Shown: positions 11,790-23,911, counted from the stretch's first letter. The stretch: 64,000 nt of DNA from Blakeslea trispora (GCA_025331445.1 JAIWNE010000002.1:372001-436000), one strand, 5' to 3'. Program-made: numbers and translations. Notes: generated by a model from the letters alone, not told the origin.

Positions 11790-13466
11790 ATGGGTACGAC
11801 GAAAAGTCGTAAATCTAGGCGGAACAACTCGAGACCAACTGCCTTTACATTCTTGTCAAATATTGCACTCGGAAATGAAAATGAAAAACCACCTGATGAT
11901 TCTATACAAAGATTATCTACTTACTTGTCACCTAACAATGCAGAGCTACATTATGTTAAAGATGAACCAGCTATTGGAGGTATATCGATGATTTCTAAAG
12001 TGTCGCGAACTATCTGTAACTATTCTATTGAATAGTATCTTCCTTACATTCGTCGGATAGTAGCTTTTCAGCTGATGAAGATCAGCTACAAACCCCCTTA
12101 CCTTTTGATGCCCACAACCGACTTAATACAAGTGCCGTTGCACCCGTTATAACAACTCATGAGCATCATCAGACTAGAAGAGGAAAATGCATTGCACCCA
12201 AGCAAAATCCTTCTGAAAGTAGCAGCGACGATGTACAACACCACAAACTTACTCGAGAAGACAGCGAGCGACCCATTGCTTCAGAAAAGATTAAAAAGAA
12301 ATCATATCATGGTGAAAGAGATGTATGCATTCTTAAAAAAAAATTACTCTTTAATTTTATGTCTAAATTGGCTTATGCTTTTTTTTATATGATAGCATGG
12401 GCATGGAAGTCTTTCTATTTTATCTGTCTTTCGTTATTACACTGATAAAATTCGTAATTCCTCCAGTAGAAAAAAATCAGAATCTTTTGCTAACCGCGGC
12501 TATGTGTAAAGTATCATTTGTACACAAATGAAAGTTTAATGAGACTTATACTTTATTCTAGTCAACAACAATTAGAAAGCAATGATAACCATAAACATCG
12601 AAGAGCACAGTCCTATGCTCATTTTTTGGTAGCTACTGGCTCCCTTGTGTAAGATAGAGAAAAAAAAACATGTATGATTTAGGCTAACATAGTCTTTTTT
12701 TTTTTTGCCTAATTGAAGGGACGAATCACAAGTTGAACAAGACTCTGCCCCTACAGCTTATGATCCATTCTTCCTTGATGATGATACTTATGGCAAATAT
12801 GGTTTAGCTCCAAGCTCTTTGGTAAGCATGATCCTATATCCTTGAACGATCTCAACTTATATCGTCCTTGTATTAGGGTTCTCTGAATAATGGTGCTCGA
12901 CCTTCTGATTTAAAGAGAGAAATGAACGAACAATTTCGTATGAACCATCCTGAAATCCCAACGGAAATGACACTTAGCAAAATTCGTGCCATCAAGCTCC
13001 ATTTACTCGAAATAGGTAAACAAATCGATTTGGAAGTATCCAGTGTGGCCCATGCGTATGTGTTTTTTGAAAAATTGGTGATTAAGGTATATCTATACAA
13101 AAAAAAAAAAACTCGACTTTTTTTTGTTTAACAATTGAATAGAATGTGATTACCAAAAAGAATCGAAAGTTGATTGCAGCTTGTTGCCTGTTTTTAGCAA
13201 CTAAAGTGAATGAAGCGAAAGGTACATGGTTTAGACCGCTTTTGGATTCTATCGACAATGAGCTTGGGGTAGATGAAGAAGAAATTCATGAACACGAATT
13301 TGCTGTCTTTGCTGATTTGGAGTTCAACCTTTATGTTCCTCGAAAAGAATTCATGCCTCATTTTGAACGCATCTTCCAGTCCTTGGAATCTAAAAGCATT
13401 CAAGAATATTTGGGTCATTCAAGTTTCTATGAAGCAAAAGCAGCTACTTGCTATCCTATTGAATAA
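11790..13466 (+). CDS. CABLES-like protein with C-terminal cyclin box, 436 aa
   Basis: Spliced exons: 11790..11979, 12036..12322, 12396..12505, 12562..12648, 12719..12821, 12877..13086, 13143..13466. Phases agree at every junction. The protein matches the animal CABLES (Cdk5 and Abl substrate) layout. An N-terminal RPTAFTFLSNIAL resembles the AISFLTNISL block. A YDPFFLDDDTYGK segment, then RPSDLKREMNEQFR and LTLSKIR-type helices follow. The C-terminal cyclin-like box reads KKNRKLIAACCLFLATKV...EFAVFADLEFNLYVPRKEFMPHFERIF. Animal CABLES proteins link cyclin-dependent kinases to other kinases; the role in fungi is not known to me. The middle (residues about 70-190) is Ser/His-rich and probably disordered. 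The start at 11790 is chosen because the conserved block follows within 20 codons. Confidence 0.85.
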
Positions 13467-13623
13467 GAATTACATGAGAAAGGGGGGTGAAGAAAGAGAA
13501 ATACTGTATTTATCTCTCTCTCTCTTTACTTTTTTTTTTATTATTATTATTATGTTTATTATTTACATATACAAAAAATGAAAACAATAATGATATATAT
13601 ATATATACATATATAAAATCATA

Positions 13624-15457
13624 CTATGGCTTAACACGATCTGATAGTACTGTATCAAATGAATGATCACTATGTTGTTGGCGTTGGTTTGTGCTTGAAA
13701 GTGGCACTAAACTAGGAGAGGAAGGTGAATGTGAAGAAGGAGGATGGCTGTCGATTGAGCTATAGATACTGACAAATGGGCTGGATTTTGGATGAAAACG
13801 TAGCACTCTAAATCGCCTAAAGAATTTGTTGATGCGACTATTATCTTCATCTTTATTATCTTGCACTTTTGAATTGGAAGATTCACCTGGATCGACCGTT
13901 AGCTTATGGCTCTCTTCCTTTTTAGAGGCAACATCTTTTTCTTCTTTTGCAGATAGCCATTTGAGATTGTCAAATACGTCCAACTCTTGCTGAGTTAATG
14001 CGGAAGGTTGAGCAGAAGGAGGTAATGTTGAGAGGGATACTGAGGCTAGATCGTCTTGGTGTTGAGATGTTGGATCAGGTTTTGAACTGAGTAAGAAGAC
14101 ACCATAGATCAACACACCAATACCAACAAATACGAGAGCAATGGCCCAAGGTGGGTAGTTGCTAATCTCATCCAAGTAGATGATGGTATTTACAAGACCT
14201 AGTGCTGTATATGTTCCATAAAAGACTGGGACAACTACTACTGATGTATACAGCTTTAAGGCAGTATTTAAACAATAGACCTATTTTCTCAAGACATAAA
14301 TCAAATGCTCTGTGATTTCATTTCTTCTAAATTTACCTGTAAGATAGCTGTTACAAGCAATGCTAACAAAATAAATCGACTTGCATTATCATTGAATTGA
14401 TTCACTTGAGATGATACGGATAATGTAAATAGTTTAACACTGAATCAACAATCAATCAGCACAATACAATCTAACAGGACACATCTTTTTTTTTCTTTTA
14501 CCCGCTTTTGGCCAAAAGTAATGTCTCACTTGCCAATACGCCACCTTCTGTACTGAACATGAGACCAACCACTCGTTTCATCTTCTTTTGATTCATCCCA
14601 GAAAAAATCTGACTTTTTCTCTTTCTCGATTCGTCGGAAATAGCCCAATTGGACCAGATAGAAATAAATAGACCTCCAAACGCAATGATGTTTAAGGCAC
14701 TAAAGTAAAAAATAAAAATAGGACGTACAAAAAGCACCTTGAGACGATCCACAGAAATAGACTGTTCAGCTAAAGAGGATAAGCATTAGTTTTTTTTTAA
14801 GCAAAATAATAACAAAAATGATAAAACTTACGATCTTCACCATTATACATGCCACCAAAAACAACAATCCAAATAACAGAGGCAATCACAACACAAGTGC
14901 CGAGTACATCTTTACGTGTGATCTTTGTATTTACAAGTAATTTTGCGAATATAAAATTAAAAATCAATGCAACACTTCCTAAAGGTGCAACCCACTGAAG
15001 GAGTTTTTTTTTGGTTATAGAAATAAAAGGAGGAGGTGTGAAGGAAGAATAAATCATCACTTTAATTTCTTTTTAGGAGAAGAACATACCTGTGTCTTTA
15101 AATAATCTTTTTTTTTTTTAAAAAAATAAATAAGTTTTGATTTTTTGATTTTTTTTGTTTGATTTTTTTTTCTTGTATTACTTTACTTAGGGCAATTGTG
15201 CTACCAATAAGTTGACTTGCAATATAAGTGTAAAGACCAAGGTGCCATAAAGGTCTTCCACAATCACCGCGCTGTTGATCTTGTGATCGCTTCGATTCTT
15301 TGACATGATCTACTTTCAAGATATTCAAACCAAGAGCATCCATGAATGATGCTCCTATATTGAATTCAGTATGCGATATAACAAAGAAATGTTTAGACAA
15401 ACCTAAAGAAACAAATACGCCAATCACAAATCTTATCACATTATCTTCTGTTCCCAT
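13624..15457 (-). CDS. NIPA-type magnesium transporter, 476 aa
   Basis: Spliced exons: complement(13624..14280, 14337..14439, 14502..14769, 14832..14994, 15090..15106, 15187..15354, 15403..15457). One exon is only 17 nt. The N-terminal intron is a stop-free 48 nt; removing it gives VIGVFVSLGASFMDALGLNI, the NIPA first helix. Later family blocks are WVAPLGSVALIFNFIFAKLL, ITRKDVLGTCVVIASVIWIV, a helix around FYFSALNIIAFGGLFISIW, GGVLASETLLLAKSGVKL and VVVVPVFYGTYTALGLVNTI. The predicted fold is 8-9 membrane helices. The C-terminus is a soluble Ser-rich tail of about 150 residues, longer than in plant or animal NIPA proteins and a likely regulatory region. The protein should transport Mg2+ at the plasma membrane or endosomes, by family knowledge. 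Confidence 0.9.
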
Positions 15458-15882
15458 AATAACAGAAAAAAAACGTATTTAGAGAGAAAAAGAGAAAAAA
15501 AAAAAGGGCAAATAATAACAAAAGAGAGAGAAAAAAATACAAATTAAATGACAAGAAATAAATAAAATAAAATAAAAAGGAGAAAAAAAAAAAAAAGAAA
15601 ACTATGTAATTATCAAATGATGAAATCAAACAATACAGAATTCAGTGTTTTTCTTTTTTGTAATAAAACCAAGCCCAAAATAAAGAATAAGGAAAAATAA
15701 TAAAATAATAGAATGCATGATCGCCATCCCCCCCCCCCTTCCCAATAGGAGCTAAAATTCAGTATCAAGAATTAAATGATTGTTTTTTTTTATTATAAAA
15801 AATATGTTACATTTTCTTATTTTATTTGAATGTGTTATTTCAAATAATAGATTGGGCATTAGAATTAAATAATAATAAGTTA
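15458..15882. other. Intergenic region, NIPA upstream / BEM3-like downstream
   Basis: Extremely A/T-rich 425 bp with long homopolymers and a poly-C run near 15728. It should hold the NIPA promoter and the BEM3-like terminator. A 62-codon Phe/Leu-rich frame here is a homopolymer artefact. Confidence 0.6.
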
Positions 15883-18800
15883 CTAAACATTAAGCGAAAA
15901 ACTAGAGTCATTGGATAAAGCAAGATCATCTACATCATCGTCTTCATCTTCATCTAATACAGGTGGACCTAACAAAAGAAACAGGGTCAGTTTTAGAAAC
16001 AATTAGAAGATTAGACTATTACCATCCATATGCTTCTCTAAATCAACAATAGCATTAGGCGCACCATCCATATAATTGACGCTATTACGGTTATTGCGAC
16101 CATGCTCTTCACGTAATCGAAGTGTCGTCTTTCTATCTAAACTAGCAGAGATGGATTCCAGATCATCTTGGCTTAGATTCAAGTCAGGCTGATAACCTCC
16201 TCCTCTATTTGAGAATGAGGGTGGCGATGGTGTTCTATTGGCGGAGGTGGTAGTAATAACAGGGTTTGTGTATCCCGAATTGTCCATTAGACTGGCCTCT
16301 GCCGTATTTACATGGTTATCATCATCGTCTTCAATCATGCGAGGTGCTGCATCACCATCTTTTGTGATCCAAAAGATGTATTCAAACTCACTCATAAACA
16401 AGTTGAAAATAGTGGCAGGAATGCCCAAGGTAGGTGAAAACACAATACTGACATTACGCATAGTCATCTTGTTGATATCAGCATGTTGAACAACACGAAT
16501 CAAATGAGCAGTCAAGGCTCTCAATAGTGTATAGTTGGCAAGAGGAAGTTGAGAGACAAGGCGACCTAATTCATTAACTCGGTCTTTACGATCCAATAAA
16601 TCTAGATAAAAAGAATAAGTAAATAATAATAATAATAATAATAATGATAAAAAAAAAGATGAATTCTTTTTTTTTCTTTTTTTCTTACCAATCACATGTA
16701 AAAAGTCCATACGATATTCTCTTGTAAGTACACTAGTAGGTAACTCACGTAACCACATTTTAAGCAGACCAGCTACTACATGGACATCATAATCATCCTT
16801 GGCAGCCAATAATTGAACATCCCCTTCTTGGTTGAATCGTTCACGTAGGGCCTTTTGCGATGAATTGCTACCACTAAGGCGATAGATACCTTCTTCCATC
16901 ACAGCATCCATTGCATCCAGGTATTCAATACATCGATACACAACAGCAGGTAGTTCATACCCTTCTGCAACTCGAGAAATGCGGACGGCTTCTTCCAAGG
17001 GTACACCAAAGACTTGTTTGTTGGGCATGTTGGGTATATCTTCATTGGCATGATTGTTTTGCTTGTTGCGTTGACGATCATTCTCATTGGATGATCGAGA
17101 CAAGAAGCCACGGAAGCCAGAGGCAGTAGTAGTAGTAGTATTATTATTATTATTAGTAGTAGTAGTATTAGGTGGTGTAGCACTAGTATTAGAGGAAGTA
17201 GACTGAACAAGCTTGGGTGGAATAGGCTGCAGGTTGTGTAGATCTTGGTTGGGATCGTTATTGTTGTTAAACAGCATCTTCTTTCCCCAGAGTGTCATAC
17301 GATGAGCCTTGTTGCGTGTCTTCTTTTCGGCGGGCTCCAGTAGATCATGCGAAGGATCGTCGGGACGAGAGACAATGGTAGGTGATACAGCTCGGCGGAG
17401 TTGATTCTCAACAGAGGGTTGTGGGGGTTCCATCAGATTGCTCATCGAACTACGACGCACGATGGGAGGACGAGGTTGAAGGGTACTGCTGGCTGTATGA
17501 CTCCGTTGATCTAGACTAGCACGACCTGATTCAAATGAAGTCCAGGTATTGTACTGAGGTTGTGCTAACGAAGGTGGTATGGCTTCAGATGAGGTGTCTT
17601 CACCCAATTGAGGTACAGATGTCAATTTCTCGAGACCAGGACTACCCACTTGATCTGATTTCATATGGCTGATAGGTTGAGCAGCAATAGCACGAATTTC
17701 ACCTTTGGAGAGCTTTCGAGGCTTTTCTGCTCTTTTCTTTTTGGTGATCATGAAATCGTCATCTACAATACAGATATTCTGTAAGAGAGCATGGACCCAA
17801 CTGTCACGATCGTCATCTGAATTAGCACATAAAATATGGCGTACACTGTGGGTTGACCCAATCCGCTTTTGCTCCACAATCAAGAAGGCGTGGCGATAGA
17901 CACTGTTGGACTCTTCAGCCGCAGGTGAGCCATTTTGCATTTGAGTTCCAATCTGTGCATTGGTCAATCGAATGGAACCTAAATGAGTACCTTCTTTCTA
18001 TTAAACAAACAAAGAAAAAAAATATTTAATTGGATGATTGGTAAGAGGGGGGTTTTTGTACGACTTTACCGATTCAAAATAATCAAGTACAGTTTCATTC
18101 AACACAAAATAACGTGTTTTCCATCCGCCAAAGTTCTTGCCTCTCTTTGTTAAATAACCTTCTTTCTGCCCTGTTGGTTGGAATACTTTGGTATCAATCA
18201 TATCAGTACTTAAAAAGTCACATAGATCAGAAGAGTCTTCTAAAGGTAAGGAGATAGCATGTTGTAAATATTGCTCCAATGCAGCCTAAAATTAAATGTG
18301 TTTAAACAATCTATTTTCATTGTCTATTCTCTCTCTCTAGTTTTACCTTGCGTTGATCTACTTTATTAGGTGCATTGTTTGAAAAGAGTGCTTTATCAGG
18401 CAATTTACCAATGCGAACACTGACGGCTTTGTTTCTTTGAGCTTTCAACTATACATGGTTTTAGAATCAAATAAAATTTCCTTTTTTTTTTCTCATTTCT
18501 CTCTTTTTCTTTTTACCTTTGCATCTAAGCCTAAAAAGTCTGAGTACAATTTCTCCACACGCCAGCGTTCTTCAAATTGATTAGGATCTTCATCACGATA
18601 ATGGCCTACTGACACAATAAACGAAATGACTTCCTTGCCTTTATCGTTTGGCTTGATATTCGATCCAACCACCTTGACACACACATTAGCCATATTGCGA
18701 CTATCCAAAGAAGGCTTCTCGTGAATAGACATGTCTTCCGCTTCCTGTTCCTCCTCCGGTTCTCCCTGGATTATTTCATGCAAGTCTGTCAGTGAGCTAT

Positions 18801-19656
18801 TGTTGAGGAACATCTGGCTGTGTCTCTTTTGTTGTGTTGTAATTGAGTTGATAGTAGAAGCAGAATTAGAGGTGGTCATTAGATTAGTGGTATTGTTGGT
18901 AGAATAAGAAGTAGGCATGGTAGGTGGTGGAGAAGAAGGAATGATATGTACGTTTGTCTCATGTTCGGAAGCAGATCGTACAGGAGGTACAATAGAATCC
19001 CTTTGGCGTCTGTTGCTTCTCACTTCAAGTGAAGAAGAGGATTTGCTGGGTTGAGGTGCCATAAAGGGTGAATGGCTTCGGTTGATTTCTTTGCGAGAGT
19101 GATGAGGTCGAGAAGGTGAGGTGGGTGAATGAGGTCCGGGAGCAGGCGAGCCAGGTGAAGAACGACCATTGAGATCTTCTAGACGATTGGCCAGATAAGG
19201 ATCAGACTCTTCCATACGCTGTTCAATACCATGGTTATAATTTGTCTTTTTCAGGTCAAACACAAGATCGTCTGCCTTTTCTTTGAGTGGACGATAAGGT
19301 GAGCGAGGAGGGGGCATTGGACTTGGTGAGATAGTTCCATTGAAGGCTTGATAGGAATCCACAGGTGAAGGTGTGTTTTCGCTGCTGGGTGTAGAGGCGT
19401 CATCTGCTTCTGCTATTTCACGCAATGCTTGAGGTGAGATCAAGAGAGAGGTCACTCGTTGTTTACGGGTCATTTCTCTTTCCAGTTGACCTAGTTGGTC
19501 TTGAAGTCCGTCTCGCTCTGCTGACAGGCGTACGTTGTCCTTTTGGAGATTCTGAATCATCACACGTTGCTTTTCGATAATTTTCCAGAGTTGATCGTTC
19601 TGTGACCGTAAATGAGAGATCTCATCTTGTCCATAACTTACTATAGGTTGAGACAT
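15883..19656 (-). CDS. BEM3: BEM3-like Rho GTPase-activating protein (PX-PH-RhoGAP), 1143 aa
   Basis: Spliced exons: complement(15883..15968, 16023..16601, 16689..17997, 18070..18285, 18347..18448, 18517..19656). Domain order: N-terminal coiled coil (about 10-65, with the repeating pattern SHLRSQNDQLWKIIEKQ), a long Ser/Pro-rich linker, a PX domain (about 325-455; VISFIVSVGHY and WRVEKLYSDFLGLDAK), a PH domain (about 470-580; EGYLTKRGKNFGGWKTRYFVL), a disordered region with Asn and Thr runs, and a RhoGAP domain. The RhoGAP has the arginine finger in EEGIYRLSGS and the helix VSIVFSPTLGIP. Length and order match yeast Bem3, the Cdc42 GAP at polarity sites. The C-terminal exon adds an acidic tail. 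The 87-nt intron in the GAP domain is stop-free but would insert a lysine-plus-leucine run, so it is taken as an intron. Confidence 0.93.
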
Positions 19657-20489
19657 ATTCAGATGATCTTGTTATATATAAGAGCAAATAAAGGGCGTAA
19701 GAATGTGCTTTTTTTTTTAAAAAAAATGAAAATTAGAGGAAATAAAGAGTGGAAGGGGGGGAGGCTTAATTCTTTCAAAAGAGAAATAGAGTAAATAAAT
19801 AATGATAAAAAAAAATAAGTTTCTTTTTCTTTGTATGACCTTATATAGGTTGTATGTAAAAATGGGTGTATATTAGATTATTGTATATATATTTATATAT
19901 AAGAGTTAAAAAGAAAGAAGAAAAAAAGGGGGAGAAAAGAGAGAAAGAGATATCTATTGCTGATAGATATTATATATATAAAAGAGGAGAAGAAGAAAGG
20001 GAAAGGGAAGGAGAGAGAAAGAAAGAGAAAGGAAAGGTAAAATTAGATATATAAGAATTAGAAGTGAGCAACTGAAGAAAAAGGAAACCCTACACACGCA
20101 CACACTACACAAAAAAAGAGGAGAAAGCAAGTTTAGTAATACAACAATTTAAAATGAGATAGAGACTATTTCGTACTTATTTGTTTTTTGAAGCTATTTT
20201 TTCTTTTCTTTTTCTATGTATACAAGCCTATAGATATGTGTTTACATATGCACATCTACCTTTCAAATGGGATACTGCAGCAAATTCAAGTAGACCAGAA
20301 TGATAATTCTATACATTCTCTCTCTCTCTTTTTTTGCCTTTTTTTTTCTTCATTCTAATATTTATCAAGTTGAGATTCAAAAGAAAAGTTTTAAGACTCA
20401 ATTTCATTAAACTACTTTGACAGTGTCTAAGTTTAGAAATGGTTTCTTTTTAATTACTTACGCGCGCTCGAATGTATTTTTTTTTCTTT

Positions 20490-20524
<35 letters not shown>

Positions 20525-21054
20525 AATTAACATTGAAATACAAAATGGATTTTGTAACCTAGCAACATATATTCGAATACTGAATTTAGTCTTTTTCCTT
20601 TATGCAATCAGTGTGTAAATCATTCTAGTGCGTTGTCAGACAAATTAAGGTCTGCATGAATTCTACTACAGAATTTAAAATCAAAAAGGTAACATTTCAC
20701 CTTTCTTTTCTTTTTTAAAGGAGCCTTTTCTCTTTCTCACTCCTCTTCTTTTTGCCCACTGTTGTTTATGTATAGATCTTATATGATTTCTATATAAAAA
20801 AAAAAGATCTTCATATTAAGTTTTATGTTTCAGTAAATCACACGCTTTGAACTTATTTCTAAAAGAGTTGTTGCCCTGAGCTTATATCTAGTCCAAATTA
20901 AGCTACAAGTAGGTTAATTTTCTTAAGAAAAGAAAAAAGGCTTAGTAAGGAGAAGACAAAAGAGGAAATCAATGAATGAAGGTGTTACACAGTGGGGTTG
21001 CGTTTAAAAAAATGCCCTTTGGCTAAAAATAACCTTTGATTACACCTTTTCCGA
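19657..21054. other. Intergenic region, BEM3-like upstream to DIRS left end
   Basis: About 1.4 kb of purine-rich and low-complexity DNA (GA-rich at 19900-20040) with a CA microsatellite. Frames of 60-62 codons here are Lys/Glu/Arg-only products of the purine tracts. No gene is recognised. Confidence 0.6.
20493..20522. repeat. (CA)n microsatellite
   Basis: About 15 CA units directly after a poly-T/C stretch. Non-coding. Confidence 0.95.
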
Positions 21055-21162
21055 AATTCTAGTGTTGAAGTAAATTCTGACTAGAATTTAGTGAGACATA
21101 CGAACACACATATAAGAAATATGATTGGCTTTATCTTCTTTTATTTAAATGTCAGCGAAAAG
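21055..21162 (+). repeat. DIRS left inverted terminal repeat
   Basis: The inner part (about 21112-21162, ending in GTCAGCGAAAA) is inverted at 25091-25145 with few mismatches. The outer part (21055-21110) differs from the right repeat but is complementary to the first half of the internal complementary region. Confidence 0.85.
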
Positions 21163-21232
21163 TAATAAAAATTGATCTGTCTAATAATATATATGCTTCA
21201 GTCTTCTTTTTCGCTCGGTCAGCACCGCAAAT

Positions 21233-22132
21233 ATGGATTCAAATAACATACACCCAATATCTTCAGAAGAGCAAATAGCTCTTCTTCAACAACGACTAGC
21301 TTAATTGGAACAATTCATTCAACATCAACCAAATGCTCAAGCTGCAACGGAGCCATTTTCATCATCCAACGTCGACATGGTTACTGAACAACCACAGGAC
21401 CACCCTCTTCATTCTTTAGAAGTTCGTCCTTCCTTCAATTGGACACCATCTCCCTTTTTGTCTGAGGCTTTAGGTCTCGACTCCCCTCTATTTACATCAA
21501 CCTCCTTGACGGATGACGAGAAATCATCCATTGTGGAGAGATATCCTCCGATTGATAAAGTCCAATATCAGCCACCCTCTACTTTGCCTATTGCTGCAAA
21601 GTACATGAGCAAGTATCAGTTTAAACAAGACATGGCTTTAAAAAGATTACAGTACCTAGTTTCTGGTGTTTTCCGTCCTTTGGATGTACTCGGATTGGAA
21701 ATCTCAAAGGCTTCTGACGATACCCATGTACAGCGATATCTGTACATGCTCGCAGATTGCAGAACTTTACTCCTAAATGTCTCTGCTCAGGTAAATGATA
21801 TGCGTAATAATTTAGCTTTTCAATCAGTCAACCCGTCATTTCAATCGGCTACTTCATCCTCCCAACACAGGGCGGTTACAACAACAACAACAGCTCCAAC
21901 TTCAACAGGGGCCAGCAACAACAACGACCTCAACAAAAGCCGTTTCAGAAAGGGCAGCCAAACACCAACCCTTTTCGGAGCAATCAACAATAGACAGTTC
22001 CGACTCCTCAGTAGGCGGACGCCTCACAAAGTTTTATTCAGAGTGGACCCAACTATCAATCAACGGTTGGCTACTCGAGGTAATTCGAAAGGGCTTTCGT
22101 ATTCAATTCCTGCACCCTCCTCTCACATTTAA
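21233..22132 (+). pseudogene. DIRS ORF1 (gag-like), interrupted by one in-frame stop
   Basis: The frame opens at ATG 21233 (MDSNNIHPISSEEQIALLQQ), meets TAA at 21302-21304, and continues in the same frame to 22132. The segment around the stop would form a coiled coil. A middle block with MSKYQFKQDMALKRLQYLVS and LYMLADCRTLLLNVSAQVND is helical, as in DIRS ORF1 proteins. After about 21880 the frame becomes Thr/Asn-rich. The alternative frame there reads FNRGQQQQRPQQKPFQKG, a more typical basic gag tail, so a frameshift may also be present. It overlaps ORF2 in another frame. The protein should package the element RNA, by analogy. Confidence 0.65.
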
Positions 22133-23909
22133 TCCGAAATCAGTCCATCCTATCAATCAATTACAACATCAGCTATTACAACAAGAAATTTCAGCACTAT
22201 TACACAAAGGAGCCATCGAAATGGCACCTTCAACACCCGGTTTTTACAGCAACATGTTTGTCATTCCAAAAAAGAATGGCGGCCATCGGCCGGTGTTCAA
22301 CCTCAAACTACTCAACCAATACCTCCAGGCTCCTCATTTCAAAATGGAGACCATTCAACAGGTGACAAAAATGATCAAGAAATCCAATTGGTTAACATCA
22401 ATAGATCTCTCAGATGCATTCCTACACATCCCAGTACATCACTCATCCCGCAGGTATTTCCGCTTCTTATGGGAAGGCCAATCCTACCAATTCTGTACGA
22501 CACCCTTTGGTCTCTCCTTGGTTCCTTGGCTCTTCACCAAACTAACCCGTCCAATCTTGGAATGGGCTCGTTCTCAAGGAATTCGACTCAGTGCATACCT
22601 GGACGATTGGATAGTGGTGGCAGACTCTTACCACGAATCCCGCAAACATACGAAGCAAGTCCTCAAGAAACTAACCTCCCTTGGTTGGTTAGTCAACATG
22701 AAGAAATCTTCCCTTCACCCTACTCAGTCCTTAGAGCACCTCGGCTTCTTGTTGGATACCAACTCAATGACAGCCCAACTCCCAGGGAAAAAGATTCGGG
22801 ATCTCAAAAAGAGTATCCGTCAGGTAATAAAGAATCCTGTAAAATCACCTCGTGTGATTCACAGCCTAACTATACGAATACAGGCAGCCACTTTTGCTCT
22901 AGTTCCGGCCCGACTTTACACACAACATCTGTTACGAATGAAGAATCAAACGGTACGATCGTCCTCAGACTGGGACAAATCTCAGTCGTTGAACCAGCAT
23001 TGCATTCAGGAACTTCAGTGGTGGCTAGACAACCTCCATTTTTGGAACGGCAGAAGCTTTCTTCCGCAGACTCCTCAACAGTTAATTCATGTGGATGCGA
23101 GCAACACGGGATGGGGCTGCAGTCTTCAGCTGCCGAGTGGTCAGACAAAAACAGCCTTTGGACACTGGAACCATCAAGAAGCAGAGATGAGTATCAATTG
23201 GCGGGAACTCTATGCGGCTTTTCTGGCACTTCAGACCTTCCCTCAAGTTCGCAACATGCGAGTTCTGATTCGAACGGACAACATGACTTCGATGTCATAC
23301 ATGAACAAACAAGGGGGCTCCCGATCTCTTTCTCTGATGACACTAGCAACAACGTTATGGAAATGGTGTCTCCAGAGGGGCATTACGATTCAGTCCACAT
23401 ACATCCAGGGGATCCAGAATCAAATAGCAGATTACGAGTCTCGTCGACCTTTTCAGAAGAGCAACTGGATGCTAACACCAGGGACATTTCAACATATCCA
23501 ACGAATGTTCGGCTTAAGCGACGTAGATCTGTTTGCAGACAGACTGACAGCCCAACTGCCAAAATACGTGTCTTGGTTTCCGCAACCGGGGAGCCTATGG
23601 GCCGACGCCTTGACCCTGTCATGGAATCAGTTCAACCACCCATACTTGAATCCTCCATGGAACCTCATTCCCCATTGTCTACAAAAAATCATCAAGGAGA
23701 AAGTTCATCGAGCAACCTTGGTAACTCCTTGGTGGCCTTCAGCCCTTTGGTTTCCGACACTTCAGCATCTTTGCCGCCTCCCACCTCTCCTTCTGGACTC
23801 GCGACACATTCTTCTTCCATCACCTCACAGCCTTTGGCCCTTGACCAACAATCATTGGAAGCTAGCCGTGTGGCAATTATCCGCAACCGATACACCTCCT
23901 CTAATCTGA
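21963..23909 (+). CDS. DIRS ORF2: reverse transcriptase, RNase H and methyltransferase-like tail
   Basis: The frame is open upstream of the ATG at 22221, and the conserved DIRS block SVGGRLTKFYSEW (from about 22008) shows that it starts earlier, overlapping ORF1. The RT domain shows GFYSNMFVIPKKNGGHRPV, SIDLSDAFLHIPVH and the catalytic YLDD at 22596-22607. RNase H follows with LIHVDASNTGWG, the Glu in NWRELYAAFLAL, IRTDN and NQIADYESRR. The end has the DIRS C-terminal block with DLFADRLTAQLPKYVSWF and YLNPPWNLI, similar to the Dam-like methyltransferase region of the family (NPPW motif). No internal stop is seen, so this is the best-kept frame of the element. Expression may need reinitiation or frameshifting out of ORF1. 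Confidence 0.85.
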   Translation, partial: HQPFSEQSTIDSSDSSVGGRLTKFYSEWTQLSINGWLLEVIRKGFRIQFLHPPLTFNPKSVHPINQLQHQLLQQEISALLHKGAIEMAPSTPGFYSNMFVIPKKNGGHRPVFNLKLLNQYLQAPHFKMETIQQVTKMIKKSNWLTSIDLSDAFLHIPVHHSSRRYFRFLWEGQSYQFCTTPFGLSLVPWLFTKLTRPILEWARSQGIRLSAYLDDWIVVADSYHESRKHTKQVLKKLTSLGWLVNMKKSSLHPTQSLEHLGFLLDTNSMTAQLPGKKIRDLKKSIRQVIKNPVKSPRVIHSLTIRIQAATFALVPARLYTQHLLRMKNQTVRSSSDWDKSQSLNQHCIQELQWWLDNLHFWNGRSFLPQTPQQLIHVDASNTGWGCSLQLPSGQTKTAFGHWNHQEAEMSINWRELYAAFLALQTFPQVRNMRVLIRTDNMTSMSYMNKQGGSRSLSLMTLATTLWKWCLQRGITIQSTYIQGIQNQIADYESRRPFQKSNWMLTPGTFQHIQRMFGLSDVDLFADRLTAQLPKYVSWFPQPGSLWADALTLSWNQFNHPYLNPPWNLIPHCLQKIIKEKVHRATLVTPWWPSALWFPTLQHLCRLPPLLLDSRHILLPSPHSLWPLTNNHWKLAVWQLSATDTPPLI

Positions 23910-23911
23910 AT

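Noticed and set aside
15441..15629. A 62-codon Phe/Leu-rich frame
   Set aside because: It arises from homopolymer A/T runs upstream of the NIPA gene.
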